DNA from: Neisseriaceae bacterium
GTDB lineage: Bacteria > Pseudomonadota > Gammaproteobacteria > Burkholderiales > Neisseriaceae
NCBI GenBank assembly: GCA_017934045.1
Contig: JAGBKK010000034.1
Coordinates: 1 to 52,012, forward strand
Direction of reading: 5' to 3'
Length of the DNA: 52,012 nt
Shown: positions 43,287 through 50,219 of the stretch, one piece after another
How positions within the stretch are numbered: position 1 is the first letter of the stretch
How the letters are laid out: the number at the start of each line of letters is the position of its first letter
Made by a program: the position numbers and the translations under genes
The notes under the pieces: model-generated
Database searches by the model: none
Seen by the model: the letters and a program-made list of their open reading frames with translations, nothing else
Told to the model about the DNA's origin: nothing

Positions 43287-45038
43287 TTATTTGCGGTTAT
43301 TCACCCATTCAATCAATTCATCAACCGTAGCAAAGCCAATCAGTGGGTCGCTTTTTTGATTGGGGGCAGTTAAAACGAATAAACCTGGCGGACCGAATAA
43401 ACCGTATTGTTTTAAAACTTCGCGTTGTTCTTCGCTGTTGGCGGTTACATCAAAGGTGAAAAATCGTTGTTTATCAATTACTTGCCATAGTTTTTCTTGA
43501 TTAAGTGTTTTGGCTTGCATTTCTTTGCAGGACACGCACCAGTCGGCGTAAAAATCAAGCAAAACAATCGCTTGCGGATTATCGCTAAATGCTTGATTGA
43601 TGGCGTTATTTAAGTCATCTTTGGTGGTGAATGTGTGATGAATGGGGGGTGTATTGTCGGCGGTGATGGTTTTCGGTTGCAAGCCGTAATAGGCAATGCC
43701 TAAACCGCCGCAAATGAGCAGTGTCGCCAACAATGTGGCAAACACTTTCAGGCTGCCTGAAAGGCGTTTTAATCGCACCAACAATAAACCTGCGGGAATA
43801 ATTAAAATCAGGCTGTATAAAGCAATCACCACTTCTTTGGCGAGATAGGGAGACGCTAAAAACACGGCGGCGGATAAAATCAAACAGCCGAAAAAGATTT
43901 GCACAACACGCATCCACGCTCCTGCACGCGGTAAAAACGCCGCACCAAATACCGACACCGCAATCAGTGGCACGCCTGTGCCGAGTGCCATAGCGTATAA
44001 GGCTAATCCGCCCAACAGTGCGTCTCCGCTTTTGCCGATATAGCCCAATGCGAACGCCAACGGTGGGGCAACGCAAGGACCAACAATCAAGGCAGAAAAC
44101 ATACCAATCATTAAGACGGACAAAGTTTTGCCACCTTTGTATTTGCCACTTTTATCGGCAAAAAATTGTTGCACGACTTGCGGCATTTGTAAGCTAAATA
44201 AGCCAAACATCGACAAGGCTAATAACACCAACAACAAGGCGGCAGTGAGCACCACCGCAGGTTTTTGCAAAATTACCGTTAAAAATGAACCTGTTAGCCC
44301 TGCTATTACGCCCACAGCGGTGTAAGTGATTGCCAAGCCTTGCACATAAACGAACGACAGCCATAACGCTCGTTTTTTACTGACATTGCCACTGCCCAAA
44401 ACACTGGCAGAAACAATCGGAATAAGCGGATACATACAGGCGGTGAAACTTAACCCCAAACCTGCCATAAAAAACGCCAATAAATTAGCACCCAAGCGGG
44501 TGCGAGAAACTTCAAATGGCGATGGTTCAGCCCCTTTTTCAGGCGGTGCTTGGGAGAGAAATAAATCCGTCATTCTTTTTTTAGGTTTTGCCGCATTATC
44601 AGGCAGAAAAGTACCTGTTTTGCTGTCAATCGTAAAATTTGCCACTTCGGGCGGATAACACACGCCCACAGCGGCACAGCCTTGAAATTCCACGCTTAAC
44701 GCAAATTTTTCAGGCAGCGTCTGTGCGTGGGGCAGAACCACTTGGGCAGTGTTGAGATAAATTTCTTGCTTGCCAAAAAAATCATCGGTTTTTTCTTTGC
44801 CTTTGGGTAGTTCAGGCGTGCCAAACAAGTTTTCAGGCTGCGTTTTAATCACCATTTTGCTTTTGTATAAATAATAACCGTCCGCAATTTGAAATGCTAC
44901 GGTGGTGTGATTATCCTGCATCAGCACTTGTGGCGAAAAGGCTTCCATCGGTTTTAACAATTTAGACGGATCAACCGCCGCAAAAACCGATAAGGGTATG
45001 ATGATAAAAGCAAAAAATGAGAAGATTTTTTTCAACAT
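43287..45038 (-). CDS. dsbD: Thiol:disulfide interchange protein DsbD
   Basis: Inner-membrane electron carrier that moves reducing power from cytoplasmic thioredoxin to periplasmic proteins (DsbC, cytochrome c maturation). The 583-residue product has: a signal peptide (about 1-20); a periplasmic alpha domain with Cys121/Cys127 (FQGCAAVGVCYPPE); a membrane domain with Cys201 (SFTACMYPLIPI) and GPCVAPPLAFALG; and a C-terminal thioredoxin domain with DWCVSCKEM. The start codon is at 45038; the longer frame (45194) runs through an uptake sequence and a Correia-like element. The uptake sequence ends only four bases before the ATG and no clear ribosome site is visible. Confidence 0.95.
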   Translation of the reverse strand: MLKKIFSFFAFIIIPLSVFAAVDPSKLLKPMEAFSPQVLMQDNHTTVAFQIADGYYLYKSKMVIKTQPENLFGTPELPKGKEKTDDFFGKQEIYLNTAQVVLPHAQTLPEKFALSVEFQGCAAVGVCYPPEVANFTIDSKTGTFLPDNAAKPKKRMTDLFLSQAPPEKGAEPSPFEVSRTRLGANLLAFFMAGLGLSFTACMYPLIPIVSASVLGSGNVSKKRALWLSFVYVQGLAITYTAVGVIAGLTGSFLTVILQKPAVVLTAALLLVLLALSMFGLFSLQMPQVVQQFFADKSGKYKGGKTLSVLMIGMFSALIVGPCVAPPLAFALGYIGKSGDALLGGLALYAMALGTGVPLIAVSVFGAAFLPRAGAWMRVVQIFFGCLILSAAVFLASPYLAKEVVIALYSLILIIPAGLLLVRLKRLSGSLKVFATLLATLLICGGLGIAYYGLQPKTITADNTPPIHHTFTTKDDLNNAINQAFSDNPQAIVLLDFYADWCVSCKEMQAKTLNQEKLWQVIDKQRFFTFDVTANSEEQREVLKQYGLFGPPGLFVLTAPNQKSDPLIGFATVDELIEWVNNRK

Positions 45039-45073
45039 TGTTTCAGGCTGCCTGAAAAGATAAACAGCGTTAT

Positions 45074-45179
45074 TATAGTCAAACAAATTCAAAAGTGAAA
45101 CAGGCGGTGTATCGAAGACAGTATAAACAATACGGCAAGACACACCAACGCATTTCAATTTTGAAGTTGTTTGACTATA
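45074..45179. mobile_element. Correia-like element (copy 7) between dsbD and ispB
   Basis: 106 bp, termini TATAGTCAAACAAATTC / GTTGTTTGACTATA, core GACAGTATAAACAATACGGC. It fills most of the divergent intergenic region, so it probably supplies or lies over promoters of dsbD and ispB. Confidence 0.85.
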
Positions 45180-45246
45180 TAGCCTGATTTGCATTTATAA
45201 GTTTATAATATGCACCTTTGCACCAGCCTGAATGATATTGAATACT

Positions 45247-46221
45247 ATGTTACCGAACACGCCTTATTTTCACAACGAATTTCAACAAGATTTAGACCAA
45301 GTTAATCAAGTGATTGCCGAGCAAGTCAAATCAGGCGTGGTACTGATTGAACAAATTGGCAACCACATTATTTATTCGGGCGGTAAAAGAATGCGTCCGA
45401 TTATTGCTGTGTTATCAGGCAAAGTTTTGGGTTATACACAACCCGAACTTTACCGCCAAGCGGCAATGGTGGAGTTTATTCACACTTCCACACTCTTGCA
45501 TGACGATGTGGTCGATGAAAGCGACAAACGGCGTGGCAAAGATACCGCCAATAACTTGTTTGGTAATGCCGCCGCGGTGTTGGTGGGCGATTTTCTTTAT
45601 ACGCGTGCCTTTCAGTTAATGGTGGGTGCGGACAGTATGAAACTGATGAAAATTATGGCAGACGCAACCAATGTGATTGCCGCAGGCGAAGTGATGCAAC
45701 TGATGAACATTGGCAATGTTGATTTAAGCGAAGACGCTTATTTAGAAGTCATCAAAAGCAAGACGGCGAAACTGTTTGAAGCGGCGGCACAAATCGGAGC
45801 GGTGTTGGCAAACGCGCCTGCCGAACAAGAATTGGCGTTAAAAAACTACGGTATGCTGTTAGGCACGGTGTTTCAAATTGTCGATGATATTTTGGATTAT
45901 GTCGGTGATGAAGAGACGATTGGCAAAAACTTGGGCGATGATTTAGCCGAAGGCAAAGCCACCCTGCCCTTGATTTACTTAATACGACAAGGCTCGCCAC
46001 AAGCCGCCGCTGCGGTGAAAGACGCTTTAACAAATGGTCGGCGTGAAAAATTTGCGGAAATCCAAAATTTTGTGCTGAATTCAGACGCTTTGAACTATTG
46101 CCGCCGTGTAACCGAAAAAATGGCAGATGACGCGGTGGCGTGTCTTTCTGCTTTACCTGACAACGAATACCGCCAAACTTTGGCAGAAATTGTGAAACAG
46201 TCGGTGATTAGGCAACATTAA
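45247..46221 (+). CDS. ispB: Octaprenyl diphosphate synthase
   Basis: Polyprenyl synthase making the side chain of ubiquinone/menaquinone. 324 residues. First aspartate-rich motif LLHDDVVDESDKRRGKDTAN (here DDVVD), GGKRMRPI near the N-terminus, FQIVDDILDYVGDEETIGK with the second DDILD motif, and GDDLAEGKATLPLI. ATG 45247 chosen to match the family's start; ATG 45232 is also in frame and no clear ribosome site separates them. Upstream lies the Correia-like element. Confidence 0.93.
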   Translation: MLPNTPYFHNEFQQDLDQVNQVIAEQVKSGVVLIEQIGNHIIYSGGKRMRPIIAVLSGKVLGYTQPELYRQAAMVEFIHTSTLLHDDVVDESDKRRGKDTANNLFGNAAAVLVGDFLYTRAFQLMVGADSMKLMKIMADATNVIAAGEVMQLMNIGNVDLSEDAYLEVIKSKTAKLFEAAAQIGAVLANAPAEQELALKNYGMLLGTVFQIVDDILDYVGDEETIGKNLGDDLAEGKATLPLIYLIRQGSPQAAAAVKDALTNGRREKFAEIQNFVLNSDALNYCRRVTEKMADDAVACLSALPDNEYRQTLAEIVKQSVIRQH

Positions 46222-46324
46222 CGCTTTCAGGTTGCCTGAAAAATAAAATAAAAAAATAATCATTTCATTAGCAAACAAAAAACGCTTACTCGTTAATTTA
46301 ACCATTCATCAACAAAGGAATTTT

Positions 46325-47032
46325 ATGAATATTGCTTTCATTAAAAAAACGGCACTCGCTTTTTTATTGGCAACAATAATTACTGCTTGCGGAAAATCAG
46401 AACAAATCGATACTTCAGAAGTTGTGGTGGGTAATCAACCAGAAGTGAAAAAAACTTATGGCAAATTTACGCCCAAACAAAAAAAGCAATTTGACAAAGC
46501 TAATCAATATGTTGAAAAACAAGACACTGATTCGGCAATAAAAATTTTAATACCGTTAGCCGAAGAAGGACAGGCAGACGCACAAAACGCATTGGCGTTT
46601 ATTTATATTAAACAAAATCAAGCTATGGACGCAAAACAATGGTTTGAAAAAGCCGCACAACAAAATCACCCAGAGGCTCAAAATAATTTGGGTATGATTT
46701 ATTTACAAGGCATTGGTGTTGCTCCTGATTACGCAAAAGCACGCCAATATTTTGAACAAGCCGCCACGCAAAACAGCATTTTGGCACAAAATAATTTGGG
46801 TATGATGTATATGCAAGGCACAGGGGTTGAAACCAATATGGCTCGTGCCAAAGACTATTTAACGCGTGCCGCCGAACAAGGCAGTTCCTTGGCACAATAC
46901 AATGTGGCGATGATTTATCTCAACGGCTTGGGCGGTGAGCCTGTGGATAAGGAACAAGCCAAAAAATATTTGCAAATGGCAGCCAAACAAGGCGATCCAG
47001 ACGCACAAAGTCAGTTGAATTTACTGAAATAG
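46325..47032 (+). CDS. Sel1-repeat lipoprotein
   Basis: A 235-residue lipoprotein (IITACGKS, Cys22). After a polar linker, residues about 70-235 contain four or five Sel1-like repeats of 36 residues (AQNNLGMIYLQGIGVAPDYA, AQNNLGMMYMQGTGVETNMA, AQYNVAMIYLNGLGGEP). It ends 13 bp before lnt with a ribosome site AGGAATG in between, suggesting co-transcription. Different from the cysteine-rich Sel1 protein at the left edge. Scaffold role likely, partner unknown. Confidence 0.86.
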   Translation: MNIAFIKKTALAFLLATIITACGKSEQIDTSEVVVGNQPEVKKTYGKFTPKQKKQFDKANQYVEKQDTDSAIKILIPLAEEGQADAQNALAFIYIKQNQAMDAKQWFEKAAQQNHPEAQNNLGMIYLQGIGVAPDYAKARQYFEQAATQNSILAQNNLGMMYMQGTGVETNMARAKDYLTRAAEQGSSLAQYNVAMIYLNGLGGEPVDKEQAKKYLQMAAKQGDPDAQSQLNLLK

Positions 47033-47045
47033 GAATGAAATCAAT

Positions 47046-48569
47046 ATGGCGTTTTCAGGCAGCCTGAAATATTATTTGTTATCCGCCGTTTTGGGGGCGG
47101 TTTCAACGCTTGCATTTGCACCGTTTTATTGGTTTTGGCTGATGCCTTTATCGTTGGCGGTGCTGATTTTGTTGGCAATAAAACTGCCCCAAAAATCCGT
47201 CAAAATGGCGTATTTATGGGGTTTTACCGCCGCTTTGACGCAAAATTATTGGGTGAATATTTCCTTACACGATGTCGCAGGTTTAACGCAATGGCTTGCC
47301 TTGCCAATGACTTTGCTGTTGCCTGCTTATTTGGCAATCTATCCAGCTTTGGTTTTTTGGCTGATTAAAAAATTCAGGCTGCCTGAAAAAATCAAATGGG
47401 CGATTGCAATGCCGATATTGTGGGTGTTATCGGAATATCTGCGAAGCGTTTTATTATCAGGCTTTGCGTGGGGCTTGTTGGGTTATTCGCAAATTGCCGA
47501 TTTTTCGCCCTTATCAGGCTTTACGCCGATTGGCGGTATTTTGTTGGTGTCTTTACTCACCGTGCTTTTGTCTGCTTTATTGGCATTATTTTATATAGAA
47601 AAATCAAAAAGATATATTATTTTTATTGTGGCTATTTTGCTTTCAGGCAGCCTTTTAACGCATATTTCTTGGACAGAACCTGACGGCACCCAAAATACGG
47701 TCGCCTTGGTGCAAGGCAATGTCGAACAAACGATGAAATTCGACCCCAAACAAATGTGGGTGGATATGGAACAATATTATTTAGATGTTGCCAAAATCGA
47801 CAATGCGGACATTATTATCCTGCCTGAAAGTGCCATTCCGCTGTTGCGACAAATGTTGCCCCCTGAAACCCTGCAACGCTTTGCCGACACGGCACGCGAC
47901 AACAAAGCCGCTTTGGCAACGGGCATTGTGCAGGAAACGCCTGACGGTTTGGGTTATGAAAATGCGGTTATCAATTTATCGCAATATAATTTCAGGCAGC
48001 CTGAAAATATCCCATATTACGCCAAAAATCATTTAGTGCCGTTTGGCGAGTTTCGTCCCCTACCCGCTTTGACGGCTGGTTTGTATCAGATGATGAATAT
48101 GCCGTTAAGCGATTTTTCGCGTGGCGGAAAAAATCAGCAACCGTTGCTTTTAGCAAAGCAAAAAATCGCCTTTAATATTTGCTATGAAGACAGTTTTGGC
48201 GATGAATTGGTGCAATCGGCTAAACAGGCAAGTTTAATGGCGAATGTCAGCAATATGGGCTGGTTTGGGCGTTCTAACGCGATGGCGTTGCAACTGCAAC
48301 ACTCGCAAGCAAGAAGTTTGGAAAACGGCAGATATATGGTGCGTGCCACCAACAACGGCATAACAGCGATTATCAATCCGTTTGGCGAAGTCATCGCCCA
48401 ACTGCCACGCGACACGCACGATATTCTAATCGGCGAAATTCAAGGCTATACAGGACAAACGCCGTATATGCGAATGGGCGGATCAACGCCACTGGTTATC
48501 GCTTGTGCTTTGATTTTATTGGGTTTATTGGTGTCCAAAAAAGCATACAAAACTGAATACAAGCCCTAA
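47046..48569 (+). CDS. lnt: Apolipoprotein N-acyltransferase
   Basis: Adds the third acyl chain to lipoproteins in the inner membrane. The 507-residue product has about six N-terminal helices (residues 10-210) and a periplasmic nitrilase-like domain with Glu in ILPESAIP, Lys in YYAKNHLVPFGEF and Cys in FNICYEDSFG. The catalytic triad is therefore complete. Uptake sequences lie inside the gene four times: SGSLK at residues 4-8 (47054), RLPEK (47373), SGSL (partial, about 47640) and RQPEN (47991). The start itself runs into one, so the N-terminus MAFSGSLK is written by an uptake sequence. Confidence 0.96.
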   Translation: MAFSGSLKYYLLSAVLGAVSTLAFAPFYWFWLMPLSLAVLILLAIKLPQKSVKMAYLWGFTAALTQNYWVNISLHDVAGLTQWLALPMTLLLPAYLAIYPALVFWLIKKFRLPEKIKWAIAMPILWVLSEYLRSVLLSGFAWGLLGYSQIADFSPLSGFTPIGGILLVSLLTVLLSALLALFYIEKSKRYIIFIVAILLSGSLLTHISWTEPDGTQNTVALVQGNVEQTMKFDPKQMWVDMEQYYLDVAKIDNADIIILPESAIPLLRQMLPPETLQRFADTARDNKAALATGIVQETPDGLGYENAVINLSQYNFRQPENIPYYAKNHLVPFGEFRPLPALTAGLYQMMNMPLSDFSRGGKNQQPLLLAKQKIAFNICYEDSFGDELVQSAKQASLMANVSNMGWFGRSNAMALQLQHSQARSLENGRYMVRATNNGITAIINPFGEVIAQLPRDTHDILIGEIQGYTGQTPYMRMGGSTPLVIACALILLGLLVSKKAYKTEYKP

Positions 48570-48588
48570 CTGTTATTACACGCCTTGA

Positions 48589-48694
48589 TATAGTCAAACA
48601 ACTTCAAAAGTGAAACAGGCAGCGAGACGAAGACAGTATAAATAATACGGCGAAACGAGCCAACGCATTTCAATTTTGAAGTTGTTTGACTATA
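48589..48694. mobile_element. Correia-like element (copy 8) with a repeated core fragment
   Basis: 106 bp, termini TATAGTCAAACAACTTC / GAAGTTGTTTGACTATA, core GACAGTATAAATAATACGGC. Directly after its right end the string AATACGGCAAGGCTCGC (about 48694-48710) repeats part of the core, as if a second copy had been partly deleted. Confidence 0.85.
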
Positions 48695-48766
48695 ATACGG
48701 CAAGGCTCGCAATGGCGGTCAATTTTTTCAGGCAGCCTGAAAAGCGTTTATTCTTATTTAACAACA

Positions 48767-49075
48767 TTACGCCATGACAAGGTTAGGCGTAAAGGGGTGA
48801 ATATTATTTAATTGCGTTGCGATTGTTTGACGCACCTGTTCTGCGTCATAATGGCTTTGCAGATTGAGCCAACTTTGTTCGTCTGTGCCGAAAAATGCAG
48901 CCAAACGCAAAGCAGTATCGGCGGTGATACCACGCTTACCCAAGACAATTTCATTGATACGGCGAGCAGGAACGCCGATTGCTTTTGCCAAAGCGTATTG
49001 GCTTAATCCCAAAGGTTTTAACCAATCTTCTAACAAAATTTCACCAGGGTGAATTAAAGGAACTTCTCTTGTCAT
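48767..49075 (-). CDS. higA: HigA-type antitoxin (XRE helix-turn-helix)
   Basis: A 102-residue antitoxin from ATG 49075. The N-terminal half reads REVPLIHPGEILLEDWLKPLGLS (split: PLIHPGEILLEDWL, GLSQYALAKAIGVPARRINE), a VapI/HigA XRE domain with helix-turn-helix. The C-terminal half has DTALRLAAFFGTDEQSWLNLQ. It binds the toxin and represses the operon. The upstream ATG at 49081 touches AGGAG, so 49075 has better spacing. Follows higB by nine bases, the toxin-first order typical of higBA. Confidence 0.92.
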   Translation of the reverse strand: MTREVPLIHPGEILLEDWLKPLGLSQYALAKAIGVPARRINEIVLGKRGITADTALRLAAFFGTDEQSWLNLQSHYDAEQVRQTIATQLNNIHPFTPNLVMA

Positions 49076-49084
49076 TTTCATCTC

Positions 49085-49363
49085 CTAATGATAATCCACG
49101 ATTTCCACATTTGAAGCATGTCCGTCCTGCCATACAAAACATATTCGCCATTGGTCGTTAATGCGAATACTGTATTGCCCAAGTCGGTCGCCTGACAACG
49201 CTTCCAAACGATTATTCGGCGGAATACGCAAATATGTTAAATCGGTTGCGGCGTGTAATTGTTGTAATTTACGCATCGCCACTCGCTCAATATTCACAAA
49301 CCGAACCACACGCTTACCACGAAACAGTTGCTCTGTATCCTTACAACGAAAATCAGTAATCAT
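49085..49363 (-). CDS. higB: HigB-type toxin (RelE-like ribosome-dependent endoribonuclease)
   Basis: 92 residues, HigB family: ITDFRCKDTEQLFRGKRV, KLQQLHAATDLTYLRIPPNNRLEALSGDR (split) and the C-terminal YSIRINDQWRICFVWQDGHASNVEIVDYH (split; e.g. SIRINDQWRI, VEIVDYH). The final His and Arg within the core are the usual catalytic candidates for mRNA cleavage on ribosomes. No ribosome site precedes the ATG, and a promoter is predicted so close that the transcript may be leaderless. Confidence 0.93.
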   Translation of the reverse strand: MITDFRCKDTEQLFRGKRVVRFVNIERVAMRKLQQLHAATDLTYLRIPPNNRLEALSGDRLGQYSIRINDQWRICFVWQDGHASNVEIVDYH

Positions 49364-49369
49364 AATTGC

Positions 49370-49398
49370 ATATTAACGAATTTCGTTATTATCGTCAA
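49370..49398 (-). promoter_or_regulatory. Candidate higBA promoter with an operator in the spacer
   Basis: On the minus strand TTGACG (49398-49393), 17-bp spacer, TAATAT (49375-49370). The spacer region contains the palindrome TAACGAA-A-TTCGTTA (49374-49388), a likely HigA operator that would block RNA polymerase. Transcription would start near 49363, the A of the higB ATG. Confidence 0.65.
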
Positions 49399-49404
49399 TC
49401 ATAT

Positions 49405-49510
49405 TATAGTCAAACAACTTCAAAAGTGAAACAGGCGGCGAGACGAAGACAGTATAAATAATACGGCAAGGAGAACCAACGCATTTCAATTTTGAAGTTG
49501 TTTGACTATA
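49405..49510. mobile_element. Correia-like element (copy 9) upstream of higBA
   Basis: 106 bp with termini TATAGTCAAACAACTTC / GAAGTTGTTTGACTATA and core GACAGTATAAATAATACGGC. Nearly identical to copy 8. Starts six bases upstream of the higBA -35 box and ends exactly where the next inverted-repeat element begins. Confidence 0.87.
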
Positions 49511-49648
49511 CCCCTGCAAAACTGGCATATATGGCACATTTCTTCGTAGGGCTTACGCTCGAAAACATAGCCTTTCTACTTGTTATGTCTGCGTTTTTCT
49601 GTGCTACTACGCCTTGAACTGTATCCATATCTACCAGTTTTGCAGGGG
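49511..49648. mobile_element. 138-bp inverted-repeat element (MITE-like)
   Basis: The 24-bp ends CCCCTGCAAAACTGGCATAT then ATGG, and CCATATCTACCAGTTTTGCA then GGGG, pair at 22 of 24 positions. No ORF of note inside. Abuts copy 9 with no bases between. A half-end also occurs at 7071. Confidence 0.7.
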
Positions 49649-49959
49649 TCTTTTGTAGGGTGGGTTGCCAACTCACCGTAGTGATAGAACACAATACAAC
49701 AGCAGAATATGTTTTTCAGGCAGCCTTAAATTGTTTAACAGCAATGCCGCAGGCAGAGTGGTGGGGCGGCTACCCACTCTATACCGCACGCTTTTTTGTT
49801 TCAGATTGAGTTTTGCAAAGATTTTATGCATACGCTTTTTTCAGGCTGCCTGAAAAACAGGCGAAAAATACTTTATTTGTTGCAAAAAATGTCAAAAATA
49901 GCACCGTGTGAAAAAAATTTTTTACGCCAAAAAAATGTGCTAACCCTTTGAAAATTTAT
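49649..49959. other. Intergenic DNA between repeats and the adhesin promoter
   Basis: Contains a GTAGGGTGGGTTGCCAACTC segment like that at 7119, a degenerate uptake sequence (about 49714), an intact one (49840) and AT-rich DNA. No gene seen. Confidence 0.6.
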
Positions 49960-49973
49960 TTGATTTATATCAG
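49960..49973 (+). promoter_or_regulatory. Candidate FNR/ANR-binding site
   Basis: TTGATTTATATCAG matches the FNR consensus TTGAT-N4-ATCAA at nine of ten positions. It lies about 88 bp upstream of the predicted adhesin transcription start, suggesting oxygen-dependent control. Confidence 0.5.
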
Positions 49974-50014
49974 TTATAGCCTTTTTAATCAGCAAAAGTC
50001 TTAATCGTAAGTGA

Positions 50015-50048
50015 TTGACAAAAAAAAAAAAAAAAATGCAATTATGAT
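50015..50048 (+). promoter_or_regulatory. Putative phase-variable promoter of the adhesin gene
   Basis: A consensus -35 TTGACA (50015-50020) and a -10 TATGAT (50043-50048) are 22 bp apart, beyond the 16-19 bp optimum. The spacer begins with a homopolymeric tract of 17 A (50020-50036, including the last A of the -35). Slippage losing about five A would restore 17 bp. This is the layout of phase-variable promoters in Neisseria and Haemophilus. Confidence 0.6.
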
Positions 50049-50056
50049 GACGGCTG

Positions 50057-50077
50057 TACGGAATAAAAAATTCCGTA
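50057..50077 (+). terminator. Leader hairpin before the adhesin gene
   Basis: TACGGAAT / ATTCCGTA stem with an AAAAA loop, followed by TTTGTTT. It sits right after the predicted start site in the 5' leader and could be an attenuator or an mRNA-stabilising hairpin. Confidence 0.5.
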
Positions 50078-50219
50078 TTTGTTTGGGCTATCTAAAAATT
50101 AAAAATTCGCGTGTCAAAAGTGATACGACAATGACACAGTATTTTTTTCAGGCTACCTGAAAAATGAATTTTTAGAGTTCCCTTTTGTTTTTTAACTTCT
50201 TTTTTACAAGGATAATGCG

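Larger units (their letters stand above)
376..49854. repeat. DNA uptake sequence family, 48 intact copies of TTCAGGC(A/T)GCCTGAA
   Basis: Intact 15-mers start at 376, 466, 1872, 2921, 3561, 7051, 8551, 9097, 11794, 13507, 14322, 14653, 14721, 15587, 16585, 18409, 19834, 20483, 20599, 23091, 23845, 23999, 24938, 25854, 25947, 26563, 26907, 30324, 30382, 31982, 34721, 35516, 37545, 38188, 39085, 39774, 40265, 40521, 41534, 42307, 43100, 43747, 45042, 47054, 47373, 47991, 48727 and 49840. The middle base is A in 24 and T in 24. Variants AGGCTACCTGAA occur at about 32840 and 50149. The 12-mers inside are known neisserial uptake sequences, recognised during natural transformation by the pilin ComP. 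Most copies lie just after stop codons, and about a dozen lie inside genes. Confidence 0.93.
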
